Below, piece by piece: positions 1-7,158 of a stretch of 9,693 nucleotides of DNA. Source of the stretch: Bacteroidales bacterium (lineage in GTDB: Bacteria > Bacteroidota > Bacteroidia > Bacteroidales > Muribaculaceae); the NCBI GenBank assembly GCA_900769345.1, contig CAAGGJ010000070.1, positions 1 through 9,693 of the forward strand. Reading direction: 5' to 3'. Every line of letters begins with the position of its first letter. The stretch's first letter is position 1. The translations under genes and the position numbers were made by a program. The notes beneath the pieces were generated by a model. It did not search any database. It saw only the letters and a program-made list of their open reading frames with translations, and had not been told where the DNA came from.

Positions 1-2
1 AC

Positions 3-152
3 GAATATGTGTTTGCCGAAAACGGGCTTAGTTATCCGAGTGAAAGCGTTCAAATGGTGTTTGTGAATGTGCTTCTGGCCGCCCTGTGGTATGTGGTGGC
101 ATCGTTCTCAATCCGCTGGTGGAGCAGCAATTGCCGTCACTCACCCTTCTAA
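3..152 (+). CDS. C-terminal end of an integral membrane protein (5' truncated by window)
   Basis: An open frame runs from the left window edge to a TAA stop at 150-152 and gives 49 residues; the other two forward frames are closed within about 70 bases. Residues about 18-37 of the fragment (MVFVNVLLAALWYVVASFSI) are a clear membrane-spanning helix, followed by RWW and a short polar tail, so the protein probably ends just past its last helix. The 63-bp gap to the tubulin-like gene and the shared strand suggest it is an earlier gene of the same operon. The family cannot be identified from so short a tail. The frame and the membrane helix are seen; operon membership is inferred. Confidence 0.7.
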   Translation, partial: EYVFAENGLSYPSESVQMVFVNVLLAALWYVVASFSIRWWSSNCRHSPF

Positions 153-215
153 TGCCACTCCGATACATTCATAGAGAAATAAACAAAAGAATAATAAAGC
201 ACAAAACTCAACGAT

Positions 216-1739
216 ATGAGACTATTTATCTTCGGCATAGGCGGCACGGGTTCGCGCGTGCTCAAGTCGCTCATTATGCTATCGGCGGCAGGCGGTAAGC
301 CCCTCGATAAGGACGGCAAGCCGCTCCACGACTTCGAAATAGTGCCAATAATCATCGACCCGCACAAGTCGAATGAGGACCTCAAGCGCACCGAGCGACT
401 GCTCGCCGACTATCGGCTCATACGTCGCCGACTCTATGGCGATGCCACCGATGCCAACGGCTTCTTTGCCACGAAGATATCGCTACTGAGCGAACTGATG
501 TGCGATTCGAGCATACAACTTGCCGACACGCCTGTGTGCAATCTCGCCGCAGTGGAGCAGAGCAAATTTCGCGAATTTATCAGTTATAACACTATGAATG
601 AGCCAAATCAGGCACTTACTTCGCTTCTTTTTGCCGACTATCAGCTCGAGAACAAGATGCGAATAGGCTTTGTGGGCTCGCCCAACATAGGCAGCGTGGC
701 GCTCAATCAGATAAAGGACAGCGACGAATTTAAGGCGTTTGCCAATGTGTTCAACCAGGGCGACCGCATATTCTTTGTGAGTTCGATATTCGGCGGAACA
801 GGTGCTGCGGGATTTCCTATATTGGTGAAAAACATACGCCACGCCGAGAAACTCGATGTGAGCAACAAGGATATATTGCGCCGTGCCCCGATAGGAGCTC
901 TCACCGTGCTGCCGTACTTCAATATAGAACACAACGAAGATTCGCGCATCAATAAAGCCGATTTTGTGGTAAAGACTCAGTCGGCCCTGCATTACTACAA
1001 CAAGACCCTGACCAACGATAGTAGATATGCCATCAATGCGCTCTTCTATGTAGGCGACCAAGTGATATCGAAGCCCTATAACTACGATCCCGGCGAAAAA
1101 GGTCAGCGCAACCGCGCTCATCTGGTGGAGCTGGTGGGAGCCATGGCACCCCTGCGCTTTGCGGGCATCGATACCTCGCGTATGGTGGATGCTGCCGGAT
1201 ATCCGTTGCCCTCGTTGGCATTTGAATATGGGCTCGACAAGGATGTGCAAGATGTGACCTTCAGCGCTTTCGGCGCCGAAACACGCCGCCTGCTCTATAA
1301 GCCGTTGCTCAAATTTCATCTCTTCTTCCTCTTCTTGCGCACCGGCTTGCGTAGCGCACTTGGTAGAGGATTTACCGAAGATGCCCCGCGAATTACCACC
1401 GATTTTATGGCTACCGAGTTCTATCGCGTGCTCGACGGACAGTTTATGCGCGCCTATAGCGAGTGGCTCATAGAGATGTGCGACAATCGTCGCAGCGTGC
1501 ATATTTTCAATATCGGCGACCTCGATATGAATACCACCGTGGCAGGCGTACAGACCAAGAAACGCAGTTGGCCACTGGGCAGAGCCACCATATCGGTAGA
1601 TACCTTTATCGACCGTATGAACAAATTGAGCCGCGATGCCTCAAAATATGTGAAAGGCGCCGAGGAGCTGAAACTCTTCGACCTCTTCGATCGAGCCGCA
1701 TCGACACTCGTGGACGAGAAGTATGAAAACATCAATTAA
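216..1739 (+). CDS. Divergent FtsZ/tubulin-superfamily GTPase-like protein, 507 aa
   Basis: The N-terminal half carries the landmarks of the tubulin/FtsZ GTP-binding fold in the right order. A T1-like glycine loop follows strand 1 (GIGGTG, residues 7-12). A strand ends in IIIDPHKSN (45-53), where ribose-contacting residues are expected. The signature T4 loop reads GGTGAAG (193-199), against GGGTGTG in FtsZ. A T5-like stretch (ALTVLPYFN, 228-236) is followed by an R..A helix (R244, A248). N299 near the start of the presumed H7 helix could contact guanine. I see no NxDxxD-type T7 catalytic loop after H7, so polymer-coupled hydrolysis may be absent or different. The protein is longer than FtsZ and lacks the FtsZ C-terminal peptide. 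The start is set by ATG 216, directly before strand 1. Its closest described relatives are probably the 'tubulin-like' (Tubulin_2) proteins and the FtsZ-like families proposed by Makarova and Koonin to act in membrane remodelling; this assignment is by motif, not by search. It is not a cell-division FtsZ. The next gene starts 33 bp downstream. Confidence 0.8.
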   Translation: MRLFIFGIGGTGSRVLKSLIMLSAAGGKPLDKDGKPLHDFEIVPIIIDPHKSNEDLKRTERLLADYRLIRRRLYGDATDANGFFATKISLLSELMCDSSIQLADTPVCNLAAVEQSKFREFISYNTMNEPNQALTSLLFADYQLENKMRIGFVGSPNIGSVALNQIKDSDEFKAFANVFNQGDRIFFVSSIFGGTGAAGFPILVKNIRHAEKLDVSNKDILRRAPIGALTVLPYFNIEHNEDSRINKADFVVKTQSALHYYNKTLTNDSRYAINALFYVGDQVISKPYNYDPGEKGQRNRAHLVELVGAMAPLRFAGIDTSRMVDAAGYPLPSLAFEYGLDKDVQDVTFSAFGAETRRLLYKPLLKFHLFFLFLRTGLRSALGRGFTEDAPRITTDFMATEFYRVLDGQFMRAYSEWLIEMCDNRRSVHIFNIGDLDMNTTVAGVQTKKRSWPLGRATISVDTFIDRMNKLSRDASKYVKGAEELKLFDLFDRAASTLVDEKYENIN

Positions 1740-1772
1740 AACCGGCAAACATCTAAAAATCAGTAAAACAGA

Positions 1773-4700
1773 ATGAGCAATATACTATCATACAGCACCA
1801 AGACCACCAAAACCAGCATCGACGACTGGGTGGCAGTGGAACCCTATAGCGACGACGACATTCGCGCCATACGCGACCCGAATGGCGGACTTTCGGAGAG
1901 CCCTCGCACGGCTATTCCCAGCCCGTTTGCCCAACTCGACTTGGTGAAGAACGCTTTCGACAACCTTTCCGCCAACCGTCTGCGAGGCTCGATGATGGAC
2001 GAACGCTTGGTGTCGGATGCCCTCGATGTGGCACAGCTATTTTTCAACTACGAAAACCACAAAAACTATCTTCGCATAGTGCGTTGGAACCGCAGTGAGC
2101 AGCTCGAAACGCTCAAAAACAGCGACCAACATCGCCTTTACGGCGAGACACTGCAACTCTTCCTCGAGAGCGACACCGTGTATAACTTCGATATCTTCAC
2201 CGACTGGTATATCCTCGTGTGGGACAATGTGGCAATAGGCGGCACCTCACCCGCATCGCTCACCATGGCAGCCCCGGGACTAAGCAATGTGGAAGGCATC
2301 AAGGTGGAGCAGGGCGTATCGCTCTACTCAACGCTCCGCCCCTTGTGGGATCGCGATGAGGACTTTGTGTACTACATGTATTTGCTTTTCAATGCCTATC
2401 CGGTGCTTCGTGAGCGCATGGGCAGCGTGTATGCCTATATGCTTGCGTGCCTCGATATGATACGCAGCAAGCGCCCGGCACTCTATCAGCGCATAGTGGG
2501 CGTGGTGCCTAATCCCTCGGCATTGGTCAGAGAAAATGCCTCGAGCGTGAAGGAACGCTTGGAACTGGCGTTCAATCCGTTCTCGGGCGACCAAACAGTG
2601 TCGGTTATCGGAGCGCAATTCTACAAAAAACGTGCTGCCAGCATAGTGATGAATGTGGCAGAGAGCGACTTTGTGATAGTGCCCGGTCGACCTCAGCCCG
2701 ATGGAGAGAAGTTGCCACTCGTGCTTCGCGGCAATTTCAACGGTCAAGTAGAGCAATATCGCTATGTGGATAAGGTGTGGGACAGCGCCACCGAAGTGTA
2801 TGCCGGAGATGTGCCCATAGCCGAGCGCAAACTGCCCGACACAGCCATACAATATCCCTTTATCACTACAGCCGACTTCCTGTCGGATACCATAATACAA
2901 CTCAGTGCTGAGGTGGATTCGCAGCATTTCTTCGACGGAAATCTGATAAATCGCAGCGAAAACGCCAAGCAAGGCTATTTGTTGCCCCTGACCGACACTT
3001 TCTTCAAGTACTTCAATGCCGCCGATGTGACCAAGCGCGTGATAGGTCGCAATATGCTCGATATCGAAGAAAACGGCGACGGAAGTGTGACAGTGAGTCT
3101 CAGAATACCCGTAAAGAAGAAATATATAGAACTGAGTCGCACCTATATGCCGATAGCCGATGCGGCATGGCGATTTGACGAACGTCGCGGCACGGGTCGC
3201 ATAGTGACGCAAAAGACCATATCGACAGCTATATTCCCCTTTGTTCGCACCGACCATCGCGACACCTACACCGTGCAACTATTCAGCCAGATGCGCGATG
3301 GGGCTTGCCGACTTCGTTTCCTGCGCAACGGTATGAGTACCGATGGCATAATTGCCGATAGCGGCGTGCGCACACAGAACAATTTCTATCAGACGGCATA
3401 TTACAACGTCGACGGCTCGTTCGACTTTGTGGAGGCCACGGTGACTTGCGAGCAAGGCACTATCACCGGCGTGATAATACCGTTGTGGCAGCCCTATGAG
3501 CCATCGAACAAGCAGATGATATTTGCCGTGGACTTCGGCACCACCAATTCGCATGTGGAATATGCCGAGCGCGGTAGAGAATCGCGACCGCTCGACTTCG
3601 GGGAAGGCGAGGAGATGACGCTCGTGGCATCGCTCATACGCAAGGGTGCGCTCGATTCGGCAGAGACCTTGCAGAATGTGGAATTTGTGCCTCGCAGCAT
3701 AGGCGCGCTTTATGGCTTTCCGCTTCGCACGGCATTGTCGACCAATATCAATTCGTCGGGCACCGAACTCTTTCGCTGTGTGAATATTCCATTTATGTAT
3801 GAACGCAAATATTTCAAGGGCTACAGCGTGAAGACCGGACTGAAGTGGAGCGGCGACACCTCATTATCGCAGGAATTTCTGCGCGAGATAATGATGCTTA
3901 TCAAGGCAAAAGCCCTGCTTGAGCGAGCCGACTTGGCATGTACAGAGGTGGTTTATTTCTATCCGGTGGCAATGGGTGGCGCCGACCGACGCAAACTCAA
4001 CGATGTGTGGACTATGCTCTATAACACTTATATCGGCGGCCACGAGAGCAATCTTCGAGCCTATCCCGAATCGGTGGCACCGGCATTCTACTATACCGGC
4101 GCACAAGTGGCTGGGGGAAGCTATGTGTCGATCGACATAGGAGGCGGCACCAGCGATGTGGTGGTGTATCAGCCCACCGCCGACGGCATGCGCACCGAGC
4201 CAACCATAGTGTCGTCGTTCCGATTTGCCGGCGATGCAGTGTTTGGCGACGGTTTTGCTACCTGCGATGCCGACAACAATCCGTTGCTGGCTCATTACAC
4301 CGAATATTTCCGTCGATTGATTGATAAAAACGACGATTTGGCATATCTCAACAGCATACTTGCCGACATTATGAGCGACAAGCGCAGCGAGGATATCAAT
4401 GCCTTCCTATTCTCGATAGAGAATGTGGAAGAATTGCGTCAGCGCCGCGAGATAGACCGCAAGCTCTTCTCCTACAACACCCTTTTGCGAAACGATGAGC
4501 ATCGCCGCTTGATATTTATGTACTTCTATGCAGCGATGATCTATTATATCGCCACGATGATTAAGGCACGAGGTCAGAAGATGCCAAAGCAAGTGTATTT
4601 CAGTGGCACGGGATCGAAGATGCTCAACATACTCGGCGGACATAGCCAGGTGGAAGAATTTACTCGACTGATAATAGAAAAAGTGTCGGGAGAGACCTAC

Positions 4701-5204
4701 CAAGAGCATTTCGAACTTAAGGTAGAGAAGGATCAACCCAAGCAGATAACCTGCCGCGGTGGCGTGCGACTGGAGAATAAGCGACTCGAAGGTAAAGAGA
4801 ACAGCGATATGTATTCGCCGCGCAATATCAATAGGATAAAATATTGCTACTCGATGATTGGCGACAGCGAATTGACCTTCGGCGACATAAATAAACAAGA
4901 TATTCGTGCTAATATTGTGGATAAGGTGTTGAAATTTAATCAATTCTTCTTATCTTTGTTGTCGACTGATGTATGCGACGAATTCGGCATCGACAAGAAG
5001 GTGCAAAACCTGTTTGCATCGGTGGTAAATGACGATGTTTCGAACTATCTCACCGCAGGCATCAACAGCTATTTGGTGGGCCGTTACGGCGACGACGATG
5101 TGGTGGAAGATGTGCCGTTCTTCTATCCGATAGTGGGAGTGATACGCCACAATCTGCTCAAGAACTTGTGCCACGAAGTGATAAGTCGCTACGGCATCAA
5201 TTAG
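1773..5204 (+). CDS. Large protein with C-terminal actin/Hsp70-type ATPase domain, 1143 aa
   Basis: The second half holds the three ATP-binding signatures of the actin/Hsp70/sugar-kinase superfamily. Phosphate-1 is VDFGTTNSHVEY from D587 (D587, G589, T590, T591). Phosphate-2 is SIDIGGGTSDVVVY (D788, G790-G792, T793, D795). The adenosine motif is VYFSGTGSKM (V941-M950). Spacing between them fits an Hsp70- or MreB-like core with insertions. Residues 1-580 and the last 140 or so match nothing I recognise; the N-terminal part includes a glycine-rich IGGTSPASL segment (155-163). There is no signal peptide or clear membrane helix, so it is predicted to be cytoplasmic. This order, an unknown domain before the ATPase, is unlike DnaK, whose substrate-binding domain follows the ATPase. 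The size and layout resemble the SrfB group of putative virulence factors, but this is only a lead. It lies between the tubulin-like gene and the bitopic membrane protein gene, so a shared complex is inferred. The ATPase call is firm; the role is unknown. Confidence 0.85.
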   Translation: MSNILSYSTKTTKTSIDDWVAVEPYSDDDIRAIRDPNGGLSESPRTAIPSPFAQLDLVKNAFDNLSANRLRGSMMDERLVSDALDVAQLFFNYENHKNYLRIVRWNRSEQLETLKNSDQHRLYGETLQLFLESDTVYNFDIFTDWYILVWDNVAIGGTSPASLTMAAPGLSNVEGIKVEQGVSLYSTLRPLWDRDEDFVYYMYLLFNAYPVLRERMGSVYAYMLACLDMIRSKRPALYQRIVGVVPNPSALVRENASSVKERLELAFNPFSGDQTVSVIGAQFYKKRAASIVMNVAESDFVIVPGRPQPDGEKLPLVLRGNFNGQVEQYRYVDKVWDSATEVYAGDVPIAERKLPDTAIQYPFITTADFLSDTIIQLSAEVDSQHFFDGNLINRSENAKQGYLLPLTDTFFKYFNAADVTKRVIGRNMLDIEENGDGSVTVSLRIPVKKKYIELSRTYMPIADAAWRFDERRGTGRIVTQKTISTAIFPFVRTDHRDTYTVQLFSQMRDGACRLRFLRNGMSTDGIIADSGVRTQNNFYQTAYYNVDGSFDFVEATVTCEQGTITGVIIPLWQPYEPSNKQMIFAVDFGTTNSHVEYAERGRESRPLDFGEGEEMTLVASLIRKGALDSAETLQNVEFVPRSIGALYGFPLRTALSTNINSSGTELFRCVNIPFMYERKYFKGYSVKTGLKWSGDTSLSQEFLREIMMLIKAKALLERADLACTEVVYFYPVAMGGADRRKLNDVWTMLYNTYIGGHESNLRAYPESVAPAFYYTGAQVAGGSYVSIDIGGGTSDVVVYQPTADGMRTEPTIVSSFRFAGDAVFGDGFATCDADNNPLLAHYTEYFRRLIDKNDDLAYLNSILADIMSDKRSEDINAFLFSIENVEELRQRREIDRKLFSYNTLLRNDEHRRLIFMYFYAAMIYYIATMIKARGQKMPKQVYFSGTGSKMLNILGGHSQVEEFTRLIIEKVSGETYQEHFELKVEKDQPKQITCRGGVRLENKRLEGKENSDMYSPRNINRIKYCYSMIGDSELTFGDINKQDIRANIVDKVLKFNQFFLSLLSTDVCDEFGIDKKVQNLFASVVNDDVSNYLTAGINSYLVGRYGDDDVVEDVPFFYPIVGVIRHNLLKNLCHEVISRYGIN

Positions 5205-5258
5205 CCTGCCGAGAAAAAGGATAAATGGAATTATAGAATAAAAACAAACAGATAGGAA

Positions 5259-6389
5259 ATGAAGCGAGCACTATCAGTATTTCTTGTTATTATGGTCGGT
5301 ATAGCCACAGCCGTGACGCTATGGGCACAGACCGACGAATCGAAACCCCTCAGCGCCAAGCAGTGGAAGCGTGCAATAGCCATAGTGGGCCAACATGCAG
5401 CCCTCGATGGCAGGTATGGTCATCCCGAGAGCGAATTCCCTGCTGAATATACTCTCGACGACTTGAACAAAGTGTATAAGAGTTCGAAGTGGAAGAAAGT
5501 GTATGAATATCTCAAACCGAAAGAGACCGAGGGAGGCAACATAGAGAAAATACGCGAAATAGCAAAGGAATATACGCAGCCTGCGGGAGTGGTGCGCAAG
5601 TTGAACGACTATATAGCCGCTCATCCCGAGTCGGCAGCTAATACAACGCCACCATCGCCTTCACCGGTCGATAGTGAGGTTCCCGCCACTCAACCTGTTA
5701 ATACTGCCACCATCAACGCAGCGCCCGAAGAGGCTATGCCGGCTACCGACTCGATAGCTATAATCAACGCCACAGCCGATGGTAACGCCTCCGAGAGCCA
5801 CAGCGGGTGGTCGATGGTGCTCGATGTGATATTATTTTTAATGTCGGCTGCAGCACTTTATTTTGCGTGGATAACCAAGAAAGAAAATGCCGAGCTGAAG
5901 AAGGAATTGGATTATAAGACCGATAAATTGAACTCACAGTTCGAGAAATTCTCGAAAAATATCACCACCGACCTCAATAGGGTGACCTATCTGGTTAATC
6001 GTCGTCGCCCCGTGGATATAGAATTTGATGGAGGCGAGAAGGAAGGCGGAGAAGTGGTGTATAATGGTCCGAAGCGACTGTTCCTCACCAAGCCCGATGC
6101 CAATGATTACTTCATACGCACCACCGAAGTGGTGGAAATAGGCAATTCGATATTTGAATTGGCCACCAACGATGGCGTTACGGGCACATTTAAGGTGATT
6201 GATAATCCCGAAGTGCATCAGTTTGCGCTGATGATGCCCACCGAAAACCTTGTGCGGGCATGCACAGGTAAGGGAATACAGATATCTAACGGCAAGACAC
6301 GCATTGTTACAGACCGCGAGGGCACTGCTCGCTGCGAAAACGGTCGCTGGCACGTGGCAGTGAAAGCCATTATTCACTACGAAGCATAA
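5259..6389 (+). CDS. Bitopic membrane protein with periplasmic domain, coiled coil and cytoplasmic C-terminal domain, 376 aa
   Basis: A Sec-type signal peptide occupies residues 1-23 (MKR, hydrophobic core, ending LWA before Q24). Residues about 25-120 form a charged, helical-looking domain, followed by a low-complexity Pro/Thr/Ala/Ser-rich linker (about 122-180). A single membrane helix spans about 185-205 and is followed at once by KKENAELKKELDYK and a predicted coiled coil to about residue 245. By the positive-inside rule the C-terminal part is cytoplasmic and residues 25-183 are periplasmic. The C-terminal domain (about 250-376) contains a NPE segment (316-318) and ends with a GxWxVxVK-like strand near W364. 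I recall similar ends in uncharacterised Bacteroidetes proteins but cannot name a family. The start codon ATG 5259 gives the intact signal peptide; AGGA lies too close to it to be a normal ribosome site. A membrane anchor or transducer for the two cytoplasmic NTPase proteins is inferred from topology and operon order. Confidence 0.8.
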   Translation: MKRALSVFLVIMVGIATAVTLWAQTDESKPLSAKQWKRAIAIVGQHAALDGRYGHPESEFPAEYTLDDLNKVYKSSKWKKVYEYLKPKETEGGNIEKIREIAKEYTQPAGVVRKLNDYIAAHPESAANTTPPSPSPVDSEVPATQPVNTATINAAPEEAMPATDSIAIINATADGNASESHSGWSMVLDVILFLMSAAALYFAWITKKENAELKKELDYKTDKLNSQFEKFSKNITTDLNRVTYLVNRRRPVDIEFDGGEKEGGEVVYNGPKRLFLTKPDANDYFIRTTEVVEIGNSIFELATNDGVTGTFKVIDNPEVHQFALMMPTENLVRACTGKGIQISNGKTRIVTDREGTARCENGRWHVAVKAIIHYEA

Positions 6390-6410
6390 GCGCAAGAGCT
6401 AAAAAGGCTG

Positions 6411-6956
6411 ATGGAATATAAGTGCCCTCAATGTGGAAAAGTGATAGTGTTGTCGCACGACGAGTTGGTGTCGCAAGGCCATTTGGTGGTGTGTCCGCAA
6501 TGCTTGTCGGAATTTGAGGTTGCTCCCACGGCACCCGATGCCGAAAAGTTGGGCGAAGGTGCCAGTGGCTATGGTAGGCACACGGTCGATACTTCGGTGC
6601 AGCCGGCCAATCGGCAAGCCTATGCCACATTTGCGTGTACGGTGTGCGGCAATCAGTTGCAGAGCAATTTTAATTTTTGCCCCTTCTGTGGGCGTCGCAT
6701 CACACCACAGCAGTATCACCCATCGCCGGCAGTGCGCCGTCCCGTGGCGCAAGCCCAAGTGCAAGAAGCACCTCTACAGCATCAGGGACAGCCACAACCT
6801 CATCCTCAGCCGCCACATATGCCCTATGTGCCGCGTTATCGTTATGGTTATAAGACCACAGCACCCGGCCGCAAATTAGGCAGTAAACCCTGGTTTTGGA
6901 CCTACATAGTGGTGCTGATAGTGCTCGCCATCTTGCTTGTGAAATCGATTCTTTAA
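6411..6956 (+). CDS. Tail-anchored protein with two zinc-ribbon motifs, 181 aa
   Basis: The N-terminus is an MJ0042-like zinc ribbon: C5-P-Q-C8 and C28-P-Q-C31, separated by 19 residues. A second ribbon follows with C76-T-V-C79 and C90-P-F-C93, separated by 10. Residues about 98-142 are rich in Pro, Gln and His. A single hydrophobic helix (about 161-177, WFWTYIVVLIVLAILLV) ends four residues before the C-terminus, so the protein is predicted to be tail-anchored with the zinc ribbons in the cytoplasm. The start lies 21 bp after the preceding stop, with a weak AAAAGG about 4 bases upstream. It is the last gene before the operon terminator. Zinc-ribbon and membrane-tail proteins often act as assembly or adaptor factors; here that is inference. 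No DNA-binding or enzymatic domain is visible. Confidence 0.8.
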   Translation: MEYKCPQCGKVIVLSHDELVSQGHLVVCPQCLSEFEVAPTAPDAEKLGEGASGYGRHTVDTSVQPANRQAYATFACTVCGNQLQSNFNFCPFCGRRITPQQYHPSPAVRRPVAQAQVQEAPLQHQGQPQPHPQPPHMPYVPRYRYGYKTTAPGRKLGSKPWFWTYIVVLIVLAILLVKSIL

Positions 6957-6991
6957 GTTGCAAGAGTGATAAGATTAAAAACACCTATACA

Positions 6992-7035
6992 ACTGCTTTC
7001 GAGTGGTAATTTCAATCTCGGAAGCAGTGTTTTTT
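6992..7035 (+). terminator. Rho-independent terminator of the tubulin-like/actin-like operon
   Basis: ACTGCTTTCGAG (6992-7003) pairs with CTCGGAAGCAGT (7017-7028), giving 11 Watson-Crick pairs and one G-U pair around a 13-base loop. A run of six T (7030-7035) follows. It lies 36 bp after the stop of the zinc-ribbon gene and marks the operon's end. Confidence 0.88.
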
Positions 7036-7097
7036 GATGTAATAATGGTAAATGAGCCAAATGAAACAATAATTAGGAAATAATAACCGAAAATAAA

Positions 7098-7129
7098 TTG
7101 TGAAAATCGTGTTTTTCTTATTAACTTAG
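7098..7129 (+). promoter_or_regulatory. Candidate Bacteroidetes-type promoter of the mannose-1-phosphate guanylyltransferase gene
   Basis: TTG at 7098-7100 and TAACTTAG at 7122-7129 are separated by 21 bases, the spacing expected of the Bacteroidetes -33/-7 promoter (TTG and TAnnTTTG). The -7 box differs from consensus at one position. Transcription would start near 7133, leaving a leader of about 25 bases. The preceding operon terminates upstream, so a promoter is needed in this gap. Confidence 0.45.
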
Positions 7130-7158
7130 CAAGTAGAAACAAACATAAACCAATTGAG

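Noticed and set aside
86..298. Short plus-strand open frame overlapping the start of the tubulin-like gene
   Set aside because: It crosses the end of one coding frame and the start of another, has no family features, and is explained by the membrane-protein tail and the tubulin-like gene.
483..1502. Long antisense open frame (339 aa) opposite the tubulin-like gene
   Set aside because: It has no recognisable domain and odd composition (many His, Ile and Ala), and it lies wholly inside a gene with clear motifs. It is a by-product of that gene rarely using codons that read as stops on the other strand.
216..1739. Reading the GIGGTG N-terminus as a Rossmann NAD(P)-binding enzyme or ThiF-like protein
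   Set aside because: The later GGTGAAG loop, the PYFN...R..A segment and the spacing follow the tubulin/FtsZ order; no dehydrogenase or ThiF catalytic residues are seen.
2328..3278. Long antisense open frame (316 aa) opposite the Hsp70/actin-like gene
   Set aside because: Same reason: no motifs, His/Gly/Tyr-heavy shadow composition, and full overlap with a well-supported coding region.
1773..5204. Calling the large ATPase protein DnaK, MreB or FtsA
   Set aside because: The ATPase signatures are in the C-terminal half, the protein is far longer, and there is no DnaK substrate-binding domain or FtsA-type C-terminal amphipathic helix.
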